From assembly GCA_041664345.1 (NCBI GenBank), contig JBAYKX010000018.1, positions 1-64,000 of the forward strand: 64,000 bases of DNA. The letters are read 5' to 3'. Each line of letters begins with the position of its first letter. The first letter of the stretch is position 1. Under the pieces are notes generated by a model. The model did not search any database. It worked only from the letters and a program-made list of their open reading frames with translations, and was not told where the DNA came from. Source of the stretch: GWE2-40-63 sp041664345 (GTDB taxonomy: Bacteria; Bacteroidota; Bacteroidia; Bacteroidales; SZUA-534). This document shows, in pieces, positions 25,921 to 34,900 of this stretch. The position numbers and the translations under genes were made by a program.

Positions 25921-26717
25921 ATGATAAACGAACTTTTTAACCTTTCCGGAAAAGTAGCCTTGGTAACAGGCGGCACACACGGAATAGGTATGGCCATAGC
26001 CAAAGTGCTGGGAGCCGCAGGAGCAAAAATATGTGTGAATGATATTTCCGATGAAAAACTGGCTGAATGCAAAGCCGAATATGCAAAAGCGGGACTCGAT
26101 GTTTTTACCCTAAATTTTAATGTTACCAATGAAGATGCTGTGGATAAAGGCATTTCGAAAATTGAAAAAGAGGTAGGTCCCGTTGATATTTTGGTGAACA
26201 ATGCCGGAATAATAAAGCGCATTCCTATTCTTGATATGCCTATTGCTGATTTTAAACAAGTAATTGATATTGACTTGGTTGCTCCTCTGATTGTATCTAA
26301 AAGGGTAGCTCCGGGGATGATTAAGCGTCGTCAAGGGAAAATCATTAATATGTGTTCCATGATGAGTGTTTACGGTCGCAATAATGTTTCAGCTTACGCA
26401 TCGGCAAAAGGCGGATTAAAACTGTTAACCGCCAACATGACTTGCGAATGGGCCAAATACAACATTCAAATCAATGGTATTGGCCCCGGATATATTGCAA
26501 CCGCTCAAACAGCGGCCATCCGTGAAGGCGGTCATCCGTTTAACGATTTGGTAATGACACGCACCCCTTCCGGACGTTGGGGTGAACCCGAAGATGTGGG
26601 TAATGCTTCCTTGTTTTTAGCCTCAAAGCCAGCGATTTTGTGAACGGACATGTACTTTATGTTGATGGCGGAATTTTAGCCAATTTTGGATATGTAAAAG
26701 GAGAAAATGATATTTAA
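25921..26717 (+). pseudogene. kduD: 2-dehydro-3-deoxy-D-gluconate 5-dehydrogenase, frameshifted near the 3' end
   Basis: The SDR protein starts at ATG 25921 (MINELFNLSGKVALVTGG). It has TGGTHGIG for the cofactor, NNAGI, the catalytic Ser in CSMMS and the YASAK active site. At about 26628 the expected LASKASDFVNGHVLYVDGG reads instead LASKPAIL and stops at 26643. Adding one G after TCAAA restores the expected end GILANFGYVKGENDI, stopping at 26717. The lost part is the C-terminal 25 or so residues, including the VDGG strand that SDR enzymes need. It would reduce or oxidise the KduI product to 2-keto-3-deoxygluconate. A sequencing error in the GG/CC context is the alternative. Confidence 0.85.
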
Positions 26718-26806
26718 ACAATTAAAAATTGGTAATTAACAATGAACAATTAAAATAGAGAAATTACTAATTAATAATTGCCAATTACACATTATTCATT
26801 GAAATT
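26718..26806. repeat. AT-rich self-complementary word array before uxaC
   Basis: AATTGGTAATTAACAATGAA on the left and ACTAATTAATAATTGCCAAT plus ATTATTCATTG on the right are inverse versions of the same words. No gene is seen. Confidence 0.6.
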
Positions 26807-28204
26807 ATGAAACCATTTTTAAACGAAAATTTTATACATCAAACCGAGACAGCCGAGTATCTGTACCACGAGCATGCCAAAAAGATGCCGATTATTGATT
26901 ACCACTGTCACTTGATTCCTCAGCAGATTGCTGAAAATAAACGGTTTGAAAACATTACACAGCCCTGGCTCTACGGCGACCATTACAAGTGGCGCGCCAT
27001 GCGTACCAACGGAGTGGACGAGCGTTTTTGTACGGGTGATGCATCCGATTGGGAAAAATTTCGGAAATGGGCCGAAACGGTTCCGCATACCTTGCGCAAT
27101 CCGTTGTATCACTGGACACATCTGGAGTTAAAGGGATATTTTGGTGTAACGGAATTACTGAATGCACAAAGTGCAAAAAGCATTTATGATCGTACTTCCG
27201 AAATGCTCCAATCCGACGATTACCGGGTTCATGGTCTTTTGAAAAAGATGAATGTGGAACTGGTTTGTACCACCGACGATCCTATTGATTCCTTGGAATT
27301 TCATGCACAACACCAAGGAGCCAATGCAACGCGCATGTTGCCAACCTGGCGGCCCGACAAGGCTATGGCTATTGAGGATGCTGTTTTGTACAACAGCTAT
27401 CTGGACAAGTTGGCTGCGGTGTCGAAAATGGATATTAGCAGCTTTACCCTTTTATTGATGGCTTTGCGAAAACGACACCACTTTTTTGCCCAAAAGGGTT
27501 GCCGCCTTTCCGACCATGGTTTGGAAGAGTTTTATGCCGCCGATTACACCCAAACGGAAGTAGAAACTGCTTTTGCCAAAATACGCAGCGGAAAAGCGTT
27601 GAATGTCGAAGAAATTTTGAAATTCAAGTCGGCTGTGTTGTACGAGCTGGCAATTATGGATCACGAAAAAGGCTGGACCCAGCAGTTTCATATAGGTGCT
27701 TTGCGCAACAACAACCAGCGATTGTTAACCAAGTTGGGTCCCGATACGGGTTTCGATTCCATTGGCGATTGGCAGCAAGCCAAGGCTATGTCGAAGTTTT
27801 TAAACCGGCTGGATTCTACCGACCAATTGGCAAAAACCATTTTATACAACCTGAATCCTTCTGATAATGAAGTATTGGGCACCATGATTGGGAACTTTCA
27901 GGATGGTTCTGTTCCTGGGAAAATTCAGTTTGGTTCGGGTTGGTGGTTCCTCGACCAGAAAGACGGCATGGAAAAACAGTTGAATGCCCTATCGAATCTG
28001 GGTTTGCTGAGCCGTTTTGTAGGAATGCTAACCGATTCGCGCAGCTTTTTATCGTTTCCACGTCATGAGTATTTTCGCCGTATTTTATGCAACCTGCTGG
28101 GCAACGACGTGGAAAACGGATTAATCCCTAACGACCGCGAATTGCTTGGCCAAATGGTGGAAAACATCTGTTATAACAACGCAAAGAAGTATTTTAATTT
28201 TTAA
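26807..28204 (+). CDS. uxaC: Glucuronate/galacturonate isomerase
   Basis: 465 residues, full length. UxaC is a metal-dependent amidohydrolase-fold isomerase that converts D-galacturonate to tagaturonate and D-glucuronate to fructuronate. The metal-site segment IIDYHCHLIPQQIAEN and NPLYHWTHLELKGYFG are near the N-terminus. CTTDDPIDSLEFH is in the middle, and the C-terminal block LTDSRSFLSFPRHEYFRRIL is highly conserved in the family. It works with UxaE (30279) and the SDR at 16950 to bring both uronates to mannonate. The gene appears intact. Confidence 0.97.
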   Translation: MKPFLNENFIHQTETAEYLYHEHAKKMPIIDYHCHLIPQQIAENKRFENITQPWLYGDHYKWRAMRTNGVDERFCTGDASDWEKFRKWAETVPHTLRNPLYHWTHLELKGYFGVTELLNAQSAKSIYDRTSEMLQSDDYRVHGLLKKMNVELVCTTDDPIDSLEFHAQHQGANATRMLPTWRPDKAMAIEDAVLYNSYLDKLAAVSKMDISSFTLLLMALRKRHHFFAQKGCRLSDHGLEEFYAADYTQTEVETAFAKIRSGKALNVEEILKFKSAVLYELAIMDHEKGWTQQFHIGALRNNNQRLLTKLGPDTGFDSIGDWQQAKAMSKFLNRLDSTDQLAKTILYNLNPSDNEVLGTMIGNFQDGSVPGKIQFGSGWWFLDQKDGMEKQLNALSNLGLLSRFVGMLTDSRSFLSFPRHEYFRRILCNLLGNDVENGLIPNDRELLGQMVENICYNNAKKYFNF

Positions 28205-28285
28205 TAAAGATTTGAGACTATTAGAAATGAGATTTGAGATAAAGTCTCACTTCTCATAATCTCACTACTATTTATCTAGAAAGAA
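28205..28285. repeat. TGAGAT/ATCTCA word array before kdgK
   Basis: Uses the same words as the mutA-mutB gap, with TGAGA-taaag-TCTCA as the inner hairpin and ATGAGAT/ATCTCA as outer arms. Confidence 0.65.
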
Positions 28286-29317
28286 ATGAAAGTAGTAACC
28301 TTTGGCGAAGTAATGCCCCGCCTGTCAGCACCTGGTTTTGAGCGATTTTTTCAATCGCCTTCGTTAAATGCAACTTTTGGTGGGGGCGAGGCCAATGTGG
28401 CCGTGTCGTTGGCCAACTATGGCATTAGCACCAAATTTGTGACGCGTCTGCCCAAAATCGATATTGCCGAAGCCTGCATCCGTGAATTGCGCGGTTTTGG
28501 GGTCGATACCAGCGAAATTGTTTTTGGTGGCGAACGCATGGGCATCTATTACCTTGAGAATGGTGCCGTCAGTCGTGCCAGTAAAGTGGTTTACGACCGT
28601 GCACACTCCTCCATTTCCGAAATAAAATCGGGTATGATAAACTGGGACAAGGTTTTTGAAGGAGCCGACTGGTTCCATTGGACCGGCATTACTCCGGCCA
28701 TTTCGCAAGGTGCTGCTGATGTTTGTTTGGAGGCCATTAAAGAAGCCAACAAACGCGGAATTACCGTTTCCACCGATTTGAATTACCGCAAAAACCTATG
28801 GAATTATGGCAAAACCGCCGACCAGGTAATGCCGTTATTGGTTGAGGGATGCGATGTGATTTTGGGTAACGAGGAAGATGCTGCCATGGCGCTAAACATT
28901 CACCCCGATGGCGTTGATGTTACAGGCGGACACGTGAATGCAGATGCGTATCTTTCGGTATCGCAAAAAATCAGAAAGCAGTTTCCAAGGTGCAAAAAAG
29001 TGATAACAACATTGCGCGGTTCAATTAATGCCAATCACAATAGCTGGAGCGGGGTTTTGTACGACGGCAAACAACTTTTTAAAGCGCCAACCTATCAAAT
29101 TACCGATATTGTGGATAGGGTGGGCGGTGGCGATTCATTTATGGGAGGTTTGATTTACGGACTGTTAACATTTCCCGATGATGACCAAAAAGCACTAAAT
29201 TTTGCTGTGGCTGCTTCGTGCCTGAAACATACTATTTATGGCGATTATAATCGGGTAACTGTTGCTGAAGTGGAGAAGTTAATGAGTGGCGATGCATCTG
29301 GCCGGGTATCAAGATAA
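28286..29317 (+). CDS. kdgK: 2-dehydro-3-deoxygluconokinase
   Basis: 343 residues of the PfkB family. It starts KVVTFGEVMPRLSAPGFERF and continues with GGGEANVAVSLANYG. TDLNYRKNLW and QVMPLLVEGCDVILGNEED are in the middle, and the catalytic motif GGGDSFMGGLIYG (Asp as base) is near residue 286. It phosphorylates 2-keto-3-deoxygluconate to KDPG with ATP. The gene appears intact and is followed by the aldolase gene after a 71-bp gap that contains a short GC-rich inverted repeat (AGCGCCTGCTGCG / CGGAGCAGGCGCT). Confidence 0.95.
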   Translation: MKVVTFGEVMPRLSAPGFERFFQSPSLNATFGGGEANVAVSLANYGISTKFVTRLPKIDIAEACIRELRGFGVDTSEIVFGGERMGIYYLENGAVSRASKVVYDRAHSSISEIKSGMINWDKVFEGADWFHWTGITPAISQGAADVCLEAIKEANKRGITVSTDLNYRKNLWNYGKTADQVMPLLVEGCDVILGNEEDAAMALNIHPDGVDVTGGHVNADAYLSVSQKIRKQFPRCKKVITTLRGSINANHNSWSGVLYDGKQLFKAPTYQITDIVDRVGGGDSFMGGLIYGLLTFPDDDQKALNFAVAASCLKHTIYGDYNRVTVAEVEKLMSGDASGRVSR

Positions 29318-29388
29318 GGAACTCGCAGCGCCTGCTGCGGGAATTATTAATTTAATAAAGCGGAGCAGGCGCTCCACTTTCCAATGTT

Positions 29389-30068
29389 ATGGCACGTTTT
29401 AAACGATTACATGTACTAAACACCATCACCGAAACGGGTATTGTTCCTTTATTTTACCATAAAGATGCTGAACGGGTGAAGCAGGTTGTAAAAGCTTGCT
29501 ATTTGGGCGGAGCAAGGGTTTTTGAGTTTACCAACCGGGGCGATTTTGCCCACGAGGGTTTTGTCGATGTGAATAAATGGTGCGCCGCAGCTTGCCCCGA
29601 AATGATTATGGGCGTAGGTTCGGTGGTTGATGCCGGAACGGCTTCCCTTTACATTCAACTGGGAGCAAACTTTATTGTTTCGCCCAGCCTGAATCCCGAT
29701 ATGGCAAAGGTGTGTAATCGACGAAAAATTGCCTGGATGCCCGGTTGTGGAACGTTATCGGAAATCAATTTAGCGGAAGAACTGGGTTGCGAGATTGTGA
29801 AGATATTCCCCGGAAAAGAAGTGGGAGGCCCTTCGTTTGTGAAAGCTATAACTGCTCCTTGTCCGTGGACCAGCATTATGCCCAGCGGAGGCGTTTCGCC
29901 CGACCGTGAAAACCTTGAAGCATGGTTCAATGCCGGTGTAACTTGTGTAGGATTGGGTTCGCAGTTAACTCCCACTGAAGTAATTGATAAGGCGATTGGG
30001 CCTTCATCGAAAACAAAGTGCGCGAAGCTATTGATATTGTACAACAGCTTAAAATGAAAAATAAATAA
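29389..30068 (+). pseudogene. eda: KDPG/KHG aldolase, frameshifted near the 3' end
   Basis: The protein matches bifunctional 4-hydroxy-2-oxoglutarate/2-dehydro-3-deoxy-phosphogluconate aldolases: IVPLFYHKDAERVKQVV at the start, FEFTNRG with the active-site Glu, FIVSPSLNPD with the Ser/Pro pocket, and CEIVKIFPGKEVGG with the Schiff-base Lys. After PTEVIDK (about 29990) the frame goes wrong and ends at 30057. In the +1 frame the expected DWAFIENKVREAIDIVQQLK appears and ends at 30068, so one C is missing from GCC GAT. Only the last helix is altered, so some activity is conceivable. It would split KDPG into pyruvate and glyceraldehyde 3-phosphate. Confidence 0.85.
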
Positions 30069-30278
30069 TGAGGTTTAAAAAGTTACTGGTTACTGGTCTT
30101 CATATTTTGGATTTCGGATTGTTGATTTCGGATTGTTGGCCTGCTTAATCCGCAACTGAGCCAAAGGCGATCTCGGCGAAGCCAATCGTAAATCATAAAT
30201 CCGCAATTCTTCTCAATGGTTCTAATTTCTAAACTTTAAACTCGAATATCTAATTTCTAACATCTAAACTCTAAAACA
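30069..30278. repeat. Inverted relative of the 17.8-kb hairpin repeat, with a 27-base insertion
   Basis: 30105-30215 reads as the reverse complement of the 100-bp unit at 17821 (GGATTTCGGATTGTTGATTT ... CATAAATCCGCAATTCTTCT). A 27-base GC-rich segment at 30156-30182, flanked by CAA, is absent from the other copies. ATCTAATTTCTAA/ATCTAAACTCTAA words lead up to the uxaE start. Confidence 0.8.
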
Positions 30279-31523
30279 ATGTTAATAGAAAAGTATTCAT
30301 TTGGAACCGGCGACCGGTTCGGAAAAGAAGGAAAAGCGCAACTAAAAGCCATCCAGGAAATCAATAAACTAGGCTTTCAGGTAGTTCCGGTATGGAACAA
30401 AAGTAACCGTGAACATACCATAATAAAAACCCACCCCAACGATGTGGCGCTTGAAGCAGCCGAGGCTGTTAAAGCCAACGGATATTTTGGTAAGTATTAT
30501 GTAGATGCCGACCACATTGGCATGCAAACGGTGGATAACTTTATGCAAGCCAGCAACTTTTTCACTATCGATGTGGCCCATTTTATCGGACAAAAAACCG
30601 ATGAAACCCAGAAAATGGCTTTTGTAAAGCATCACAACCGTTATCTGGGAGCCTTACAGATTCCGGGTATCGCTGAATCGTTTGAGGTTACGGAAACATT
30701 CCTCGGAAATGTAGCCGATAATTACCTGAATGCCATTAAAGAGGTTAAAGTAATATACGACCACATAGTGACAGTAAAAGGGGCAGCTAATTTCATACCT
30801 GAGGTATCGATGGATGAGTGCGACATTGCTCAATCACCGTTGGAGTTGTTTTTTATTTTGGCCGAATTGAAACGTGTAGGAGTTGAGGTGCAGACCATTG
30901 CCCCCAAGTTTACCGGTTTGTTTGCCAAGGGAGTCGATTATATTGGCGATGTAGCCCAATTTGCCAAAGAATTTGAGCAGGACGTGGCTGTTACCCAATT
31001 TGCCGTTAAAGAACTGGGTTTACCGGCCAGTTTAAAACTGAGCGTGCACAGTGGCAGCGATAAGTTTGCTATTTATCCAGCCATGAAACAAGCCATCGAA
31101 AAGTTTGATGCGGGTATTCATGTAAAAACTGCCGGGACTACTTGGCTTGAGGAAGTGATTGGTTTAGCTCAGGGTGGAGGCGAAGGGCTGGAAATAGCCA
31201 AGGAAATTTATGCAAAATCGATGGGCCGGTACGATGAGCTGACCGGGCCTTATGCTTCGGTTTTAAGCATCGATAAATTAAAATTACCCTCAGTTCAGGA
31301 AGTGAATGGTTGGAGCAGCCAGCAGTTTTCCGACGCGCTAACACATAATCAGGCTTGTACCGATTACAATTCCAGTTTCCGTCAGGTAATTCATGTGGGC
31401 TACAAAATAGCCGTTGAAATGGGCTCCCGTTATATGAATGCTTTGGAAACTTATCGCGAGGTAATTGAAAAGAATGTTACCCATAATATTTTAGACCGGC
31501 ACCTCAGGCTATTTTTTAATTAA
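30279..31523 (+). CDS. uxaE: Tagaturonate epimerase (UxaE family)
   Basis: 414 residues. The opening IEKYSFGTGDRFGKEGKAQL, the segment KYYVDADHIGMQTVDNFM, the FTIDVAHFIG stretch and the closing VTHNILDRHL match the UxaE family, which epimerises tagaturonate to fructuronate. This would let galacturonate use the same mannonate branch as glucuronate. VEVQTIAPKFTGLFAKGVDY and KLSVHSGSDKFAIYPAM lie in the C-terminal half. It is the last catabolic gene before the regulator and appears intact. Confidence 0.9.
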   Translation: MLIEKYSFGTGDRFGKEGKAQLKAIQEINKLGFQVVPVWNKSNREHTIIKTHPNDVALEAAEAVKANGYFGKYYVDADHIGMQTVDNFMQASNFFTIDVAHFIGQKTDETQKMAFVKHHNRYLGALQIPGIAESFEVTETFLGNVADNYLNAIKEVKVIYDHIVTVKGAANFIPEVSMDECDIAQSPLELFFILAELKRVGVEVQTIAPKFTGLFAKGVDYIGDVAQFAKEFEQDVAVTQFAVKELGLPASLKLSVHSGSDKFAIYPAMKQAIEKFDAGIHVKTAGTTWLEEVIGLAQGGGEGLEIAKEIYAKSMGRYDELTGPYASVLSIDKLKLPSVQEVNGWSSQQFSDALTHNQACTDYNSSFRQVIHVGYKIAVEMGSRYMNALETYREVIEKNVTHNILDRHLRLFFN

Positions 31524-31984
31524 CACCTTACCTCCGCAAGTCACGGGGTGACTAATTGAACAACAATTGTTCGATTTCTTCATCAAATTGAATCACCCCG
31601 TTACTTTCATCGTTTTCCCGAATGAATTGCGGATTTTAGCAGGGAAATCGCTTTTAAAAAAATCCCGAAAGGGATTTAACTTGAATAGCCCCGGCTGGTT
31701 GCTGAGCCTGTCGAAGCATAAGCCGGGGTAAATGAATTAGCCGTATAATATCGGCGCAAGAACCCTCGTTTAATTGAAATTTTGAGGAAATCATGCGCCG
31801 AAAATGGAAATTCAAATTTGAAGTTCTTAAAAGCGATTTCTCTACGGATTTTAGATAATGGAACCTATTTTGAATATTGCATTTTGTATTTTGTGTTTTG
31901 TATTTTGTGTTTTAAATATTGTATTTTGATTTTTGAATATTGCATTTTAATTGCCAATTTTAGGGGTGCTATAATTTACTCTGT
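31524..31984. other. 461-bp gap with nested hairpins, a mobile-looking repeat and T-rich words
   Basis: No gene. ACGGGGTGA (31543-31551) pairs with TCACCCCGT (31593-31601) around an inner GAACAACAATTGTTC hairpin and may terminate the uronate operon. The fourth three-hairpin element follows (31640-31844). From 31868 to 31955 the DNA is a run of TATTTTGTGTTTTGTATT-like words ending before the HTCS start. Confidence 0.7.
31640..31844. mobile_element. Three-hairpin repeat copy 4 with terminal inverted repeats and flanking direct repeats
   Basis: Core 31660-31803: AAATCCC-GAAA-GGGATTT, CCCCGGCT (31689-31696) with AGCCGGGG (31721-31728), and TCGGCGCA (31751) with TGCGCCGA (31794). Outside lie 14-bp inverted repeats GAAATCGCTTTTAA (31644-31657) and TTAAAAGCGATTTC (31827-31840), then the direct repeat CGGATTTTAG (31630-31639 and 31845-31854). 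Direct repeats around inverted ends are the signature of an inserted element. The middle hairpin loop carries an extra TGCTGAGCCTGTCGAAGCA. Confidence 0.7.
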
Positions 31985-34900
31985 ATGCTTAGAATATTGA
32001 TAATATGTATTTTATTGGTACAACAGGTTGCTTTGTTTCCACAATTAAACAGCAAGCTTATCAATAATTCTTTGTTCGAAAATTATACCGTTTCAAACGG
32101 ATTATTGGATGAAAAAATTCACTGTGTTTTTCAGGACAGTAAAGGCTGGATTTGGTTAGGTACCTATTACGGCGCCTATCGGTTCGATGGGTATTCCTTT
32201 ACTTCGTTCAATCTGAATAATGAGTTGAGTTTAATCTTGTCGAATGCACTCATACGGGTAATTTACGAAGACCCACAAGGAATAATCTGGATTGGAACCG
32301 ATTTTCAGGGGCTTTTTAAGTACGATATTTCCAACAATGTATTGGAACAGTTCAAAAACAAGGGATTTACCCACAACTCAGTATGCGATATATTAGCCGA
32401 TGAAAAACACAATCTTTGGCTGGGTACCGAAGGGGGCTTAAACTATTTTAATACATCAACCAAACAGATTGAACAAACATATACAGTGGCTAATAACCAG
32501 CGGATGCCCGGCAATTGGGTGCGCAAATTGTTTTTCGATCATAAGAAAGAGCTTTGGGTGGGTACCAACAAAGGTATTGCTATTGTTGATGCTCAGGGTA
32601 AAATAGCAAATTCGTATTTGACTGATTCCCGTTATAACGATCGCGAAAATGAGATTTGGGAAATATTTCAGGATAATTCAGGTAATATATGGATAGGGAC
32701 TTATTTAGGTGGACTTTTGTACTGTGATGATTCCACCCATAATTTTAGAAAATTTGAACTCGATAAAACTAACAACCGCACGGTTACGGTACGCTCCATA
32801 ATTCAGGATAATAAGGGCGATTTGTGGTTTGGCACCCGAGGCGGGCTGTATTCAATGAATCAGTTCAACCCTAATCCTAAGCAATATCTGAATGAGCAAA
32901 ACAACAATTTCAGTCTTATTCACAATTCGGTACTTGACCTTTTTATTGACAAAAAGGGTGATTTGTGGGTGGGTACCCGTAATGGGTTAAGTTATTTGAA
33001 TTTTGATAAGCAGTCCTTTGGGTATCTGATGGCATCAGAAAACAAATTGAATTCGCTGAACAATGGGGAAGTTTATGTTTTTTGGGAAGATAATCAACAG
33101 AAACTATGGATGGGTACCGAAAGCGGAGGTATAAACATTTTTGATGCCCAGCATAACCGCATTACCTATCTGACGGTAAAAGAAGGTTTATCGAGTAACT
33201 GTATAAAAGCCATATATCCAGATAATTATGGGAATGTATTAATTGGAACATACCTGGGTGGGCTGAATGTTTTTAATACCAAAACAGGCACTGTTAACAT
33301 ATTCAAACACAATCAGGACAACCCTGCCTCCATTTGCGACAATGAAGTATGGGCCATTGTTAAAGATTCAAAAAGCAGGATTTGGGTGGGAACCTCGAAA
33401 GGCATTGATTTATATAACGATAAAACTCAATCCTTTGAGCATTTCGGCGATAAATATGGAATCGGGTGGGTGGCTATGATATATGAAGACCGGAAACACA
33501 ATTTTTGGCTGTATGCCCCCGATGTGGAACAGCTATTTGTGGTGAAAAACAACCAACAGGTGATAAAACTTGATATTCAGAGCCGGGCCATGTGCGAGGA
33601 TAACGCTGGGAATTACTGGCTCGCAACCCTTGGTAATGGTTTAATTAAATTGAACCAACAGTTTGAGGAGGTGGAACATTATTCCGTTAACCAAGGCATT
33701 AGCAATAGTATATTAAACGGAATCGTTAACATAAACAGTGAGAATCTTTGGATAAGCTCAAACAATGGCTTGTCGCGTTTCAACCTCGAAACAAAAGAGA
33801 TAAAAAATTACTTTAGTTTCGATGGATTGTTGAACAACAAATTTAACTATGGGGCATTTTATAAAACATCGAACAATGTGCTGGCTTTTGGGGGCAATCG
33901 GGGTGTCGATTTTATTTACCTCGATAAAATTAACCGTAACAATTATATTCCACCCATCGTTTTAACCAGCCTGAAAGTTTTTAACAAAAAAATTGAACAG
34001 AGCAAGGGCGGAATCCTTACCAAACTTGTATCGGAAACAAATAAAATTGTATTGAAACACGACCAGAACATGTTTTCGTTCGATTTTGCAGCTTTGAACT
34101 ACGCCAACAGCTATAAAAACAAATACAAATACAAACTGGAAGGTTTTGATAGAGATTGGAACGACATTAGTACTTCGCGGGTGGCTACCTACACCAACAT
34201 CGATCAAGGTGAATATGTATTTAAAGTGATTGGTTCCAATAACGACAATGTATTTAACGAACAAGGGGTTGAACTGGCTTTAATTATTTTGCCACCTTTT
34301 TGGAAAACCTGGTGGTTCAGGTTGCTGGCCGTTGTTTTTCTGGTGGTGCTTTTTGTGCTGATACTGCTAATGATCCGTAACCGTGAAAAACTTAAACAGG
34401 AGCTGGTTTATGAACGTCAGACAGCCCGTAAAATTCAGGAAGTTGACCGGCTCAAGCACCAGTTTTTTATGAATATTTCGCATGAAATCAGAACGCCTTT
34501 ATCGCTTATTATTGGGCCGGTTGATAAATTGCTTGACCAAAAAAACACCGATGAGGTAATTTCGAAGAACCTGCAAATTATAAAACGAAATACCACCAAC
34601 CTGAATAGACTGGTAAACCAACTGCTCGACTACCGAAAACTGGAAACCGGGAACCTGAAGCTTGAACTCAGAAAAGGTAACCTGCGGAGTTTTATTGAAG
34701 AAATTGTGGAATCGTTCCGGACTACTGCCGAAGATAAGGAGATTAACTTTGAATTTAATGCATCTCAGCCTTCAATTTTCTTTTGGTTCGATGCCGATAA
34801 AGTGGAGAAAATAGTAAACAACCTGCTCTCGAATGCCATTAAATACACACCCGAAAAAGGACATATCTCAGTATCAATATCCATGGTGTTTGCCAATGAT

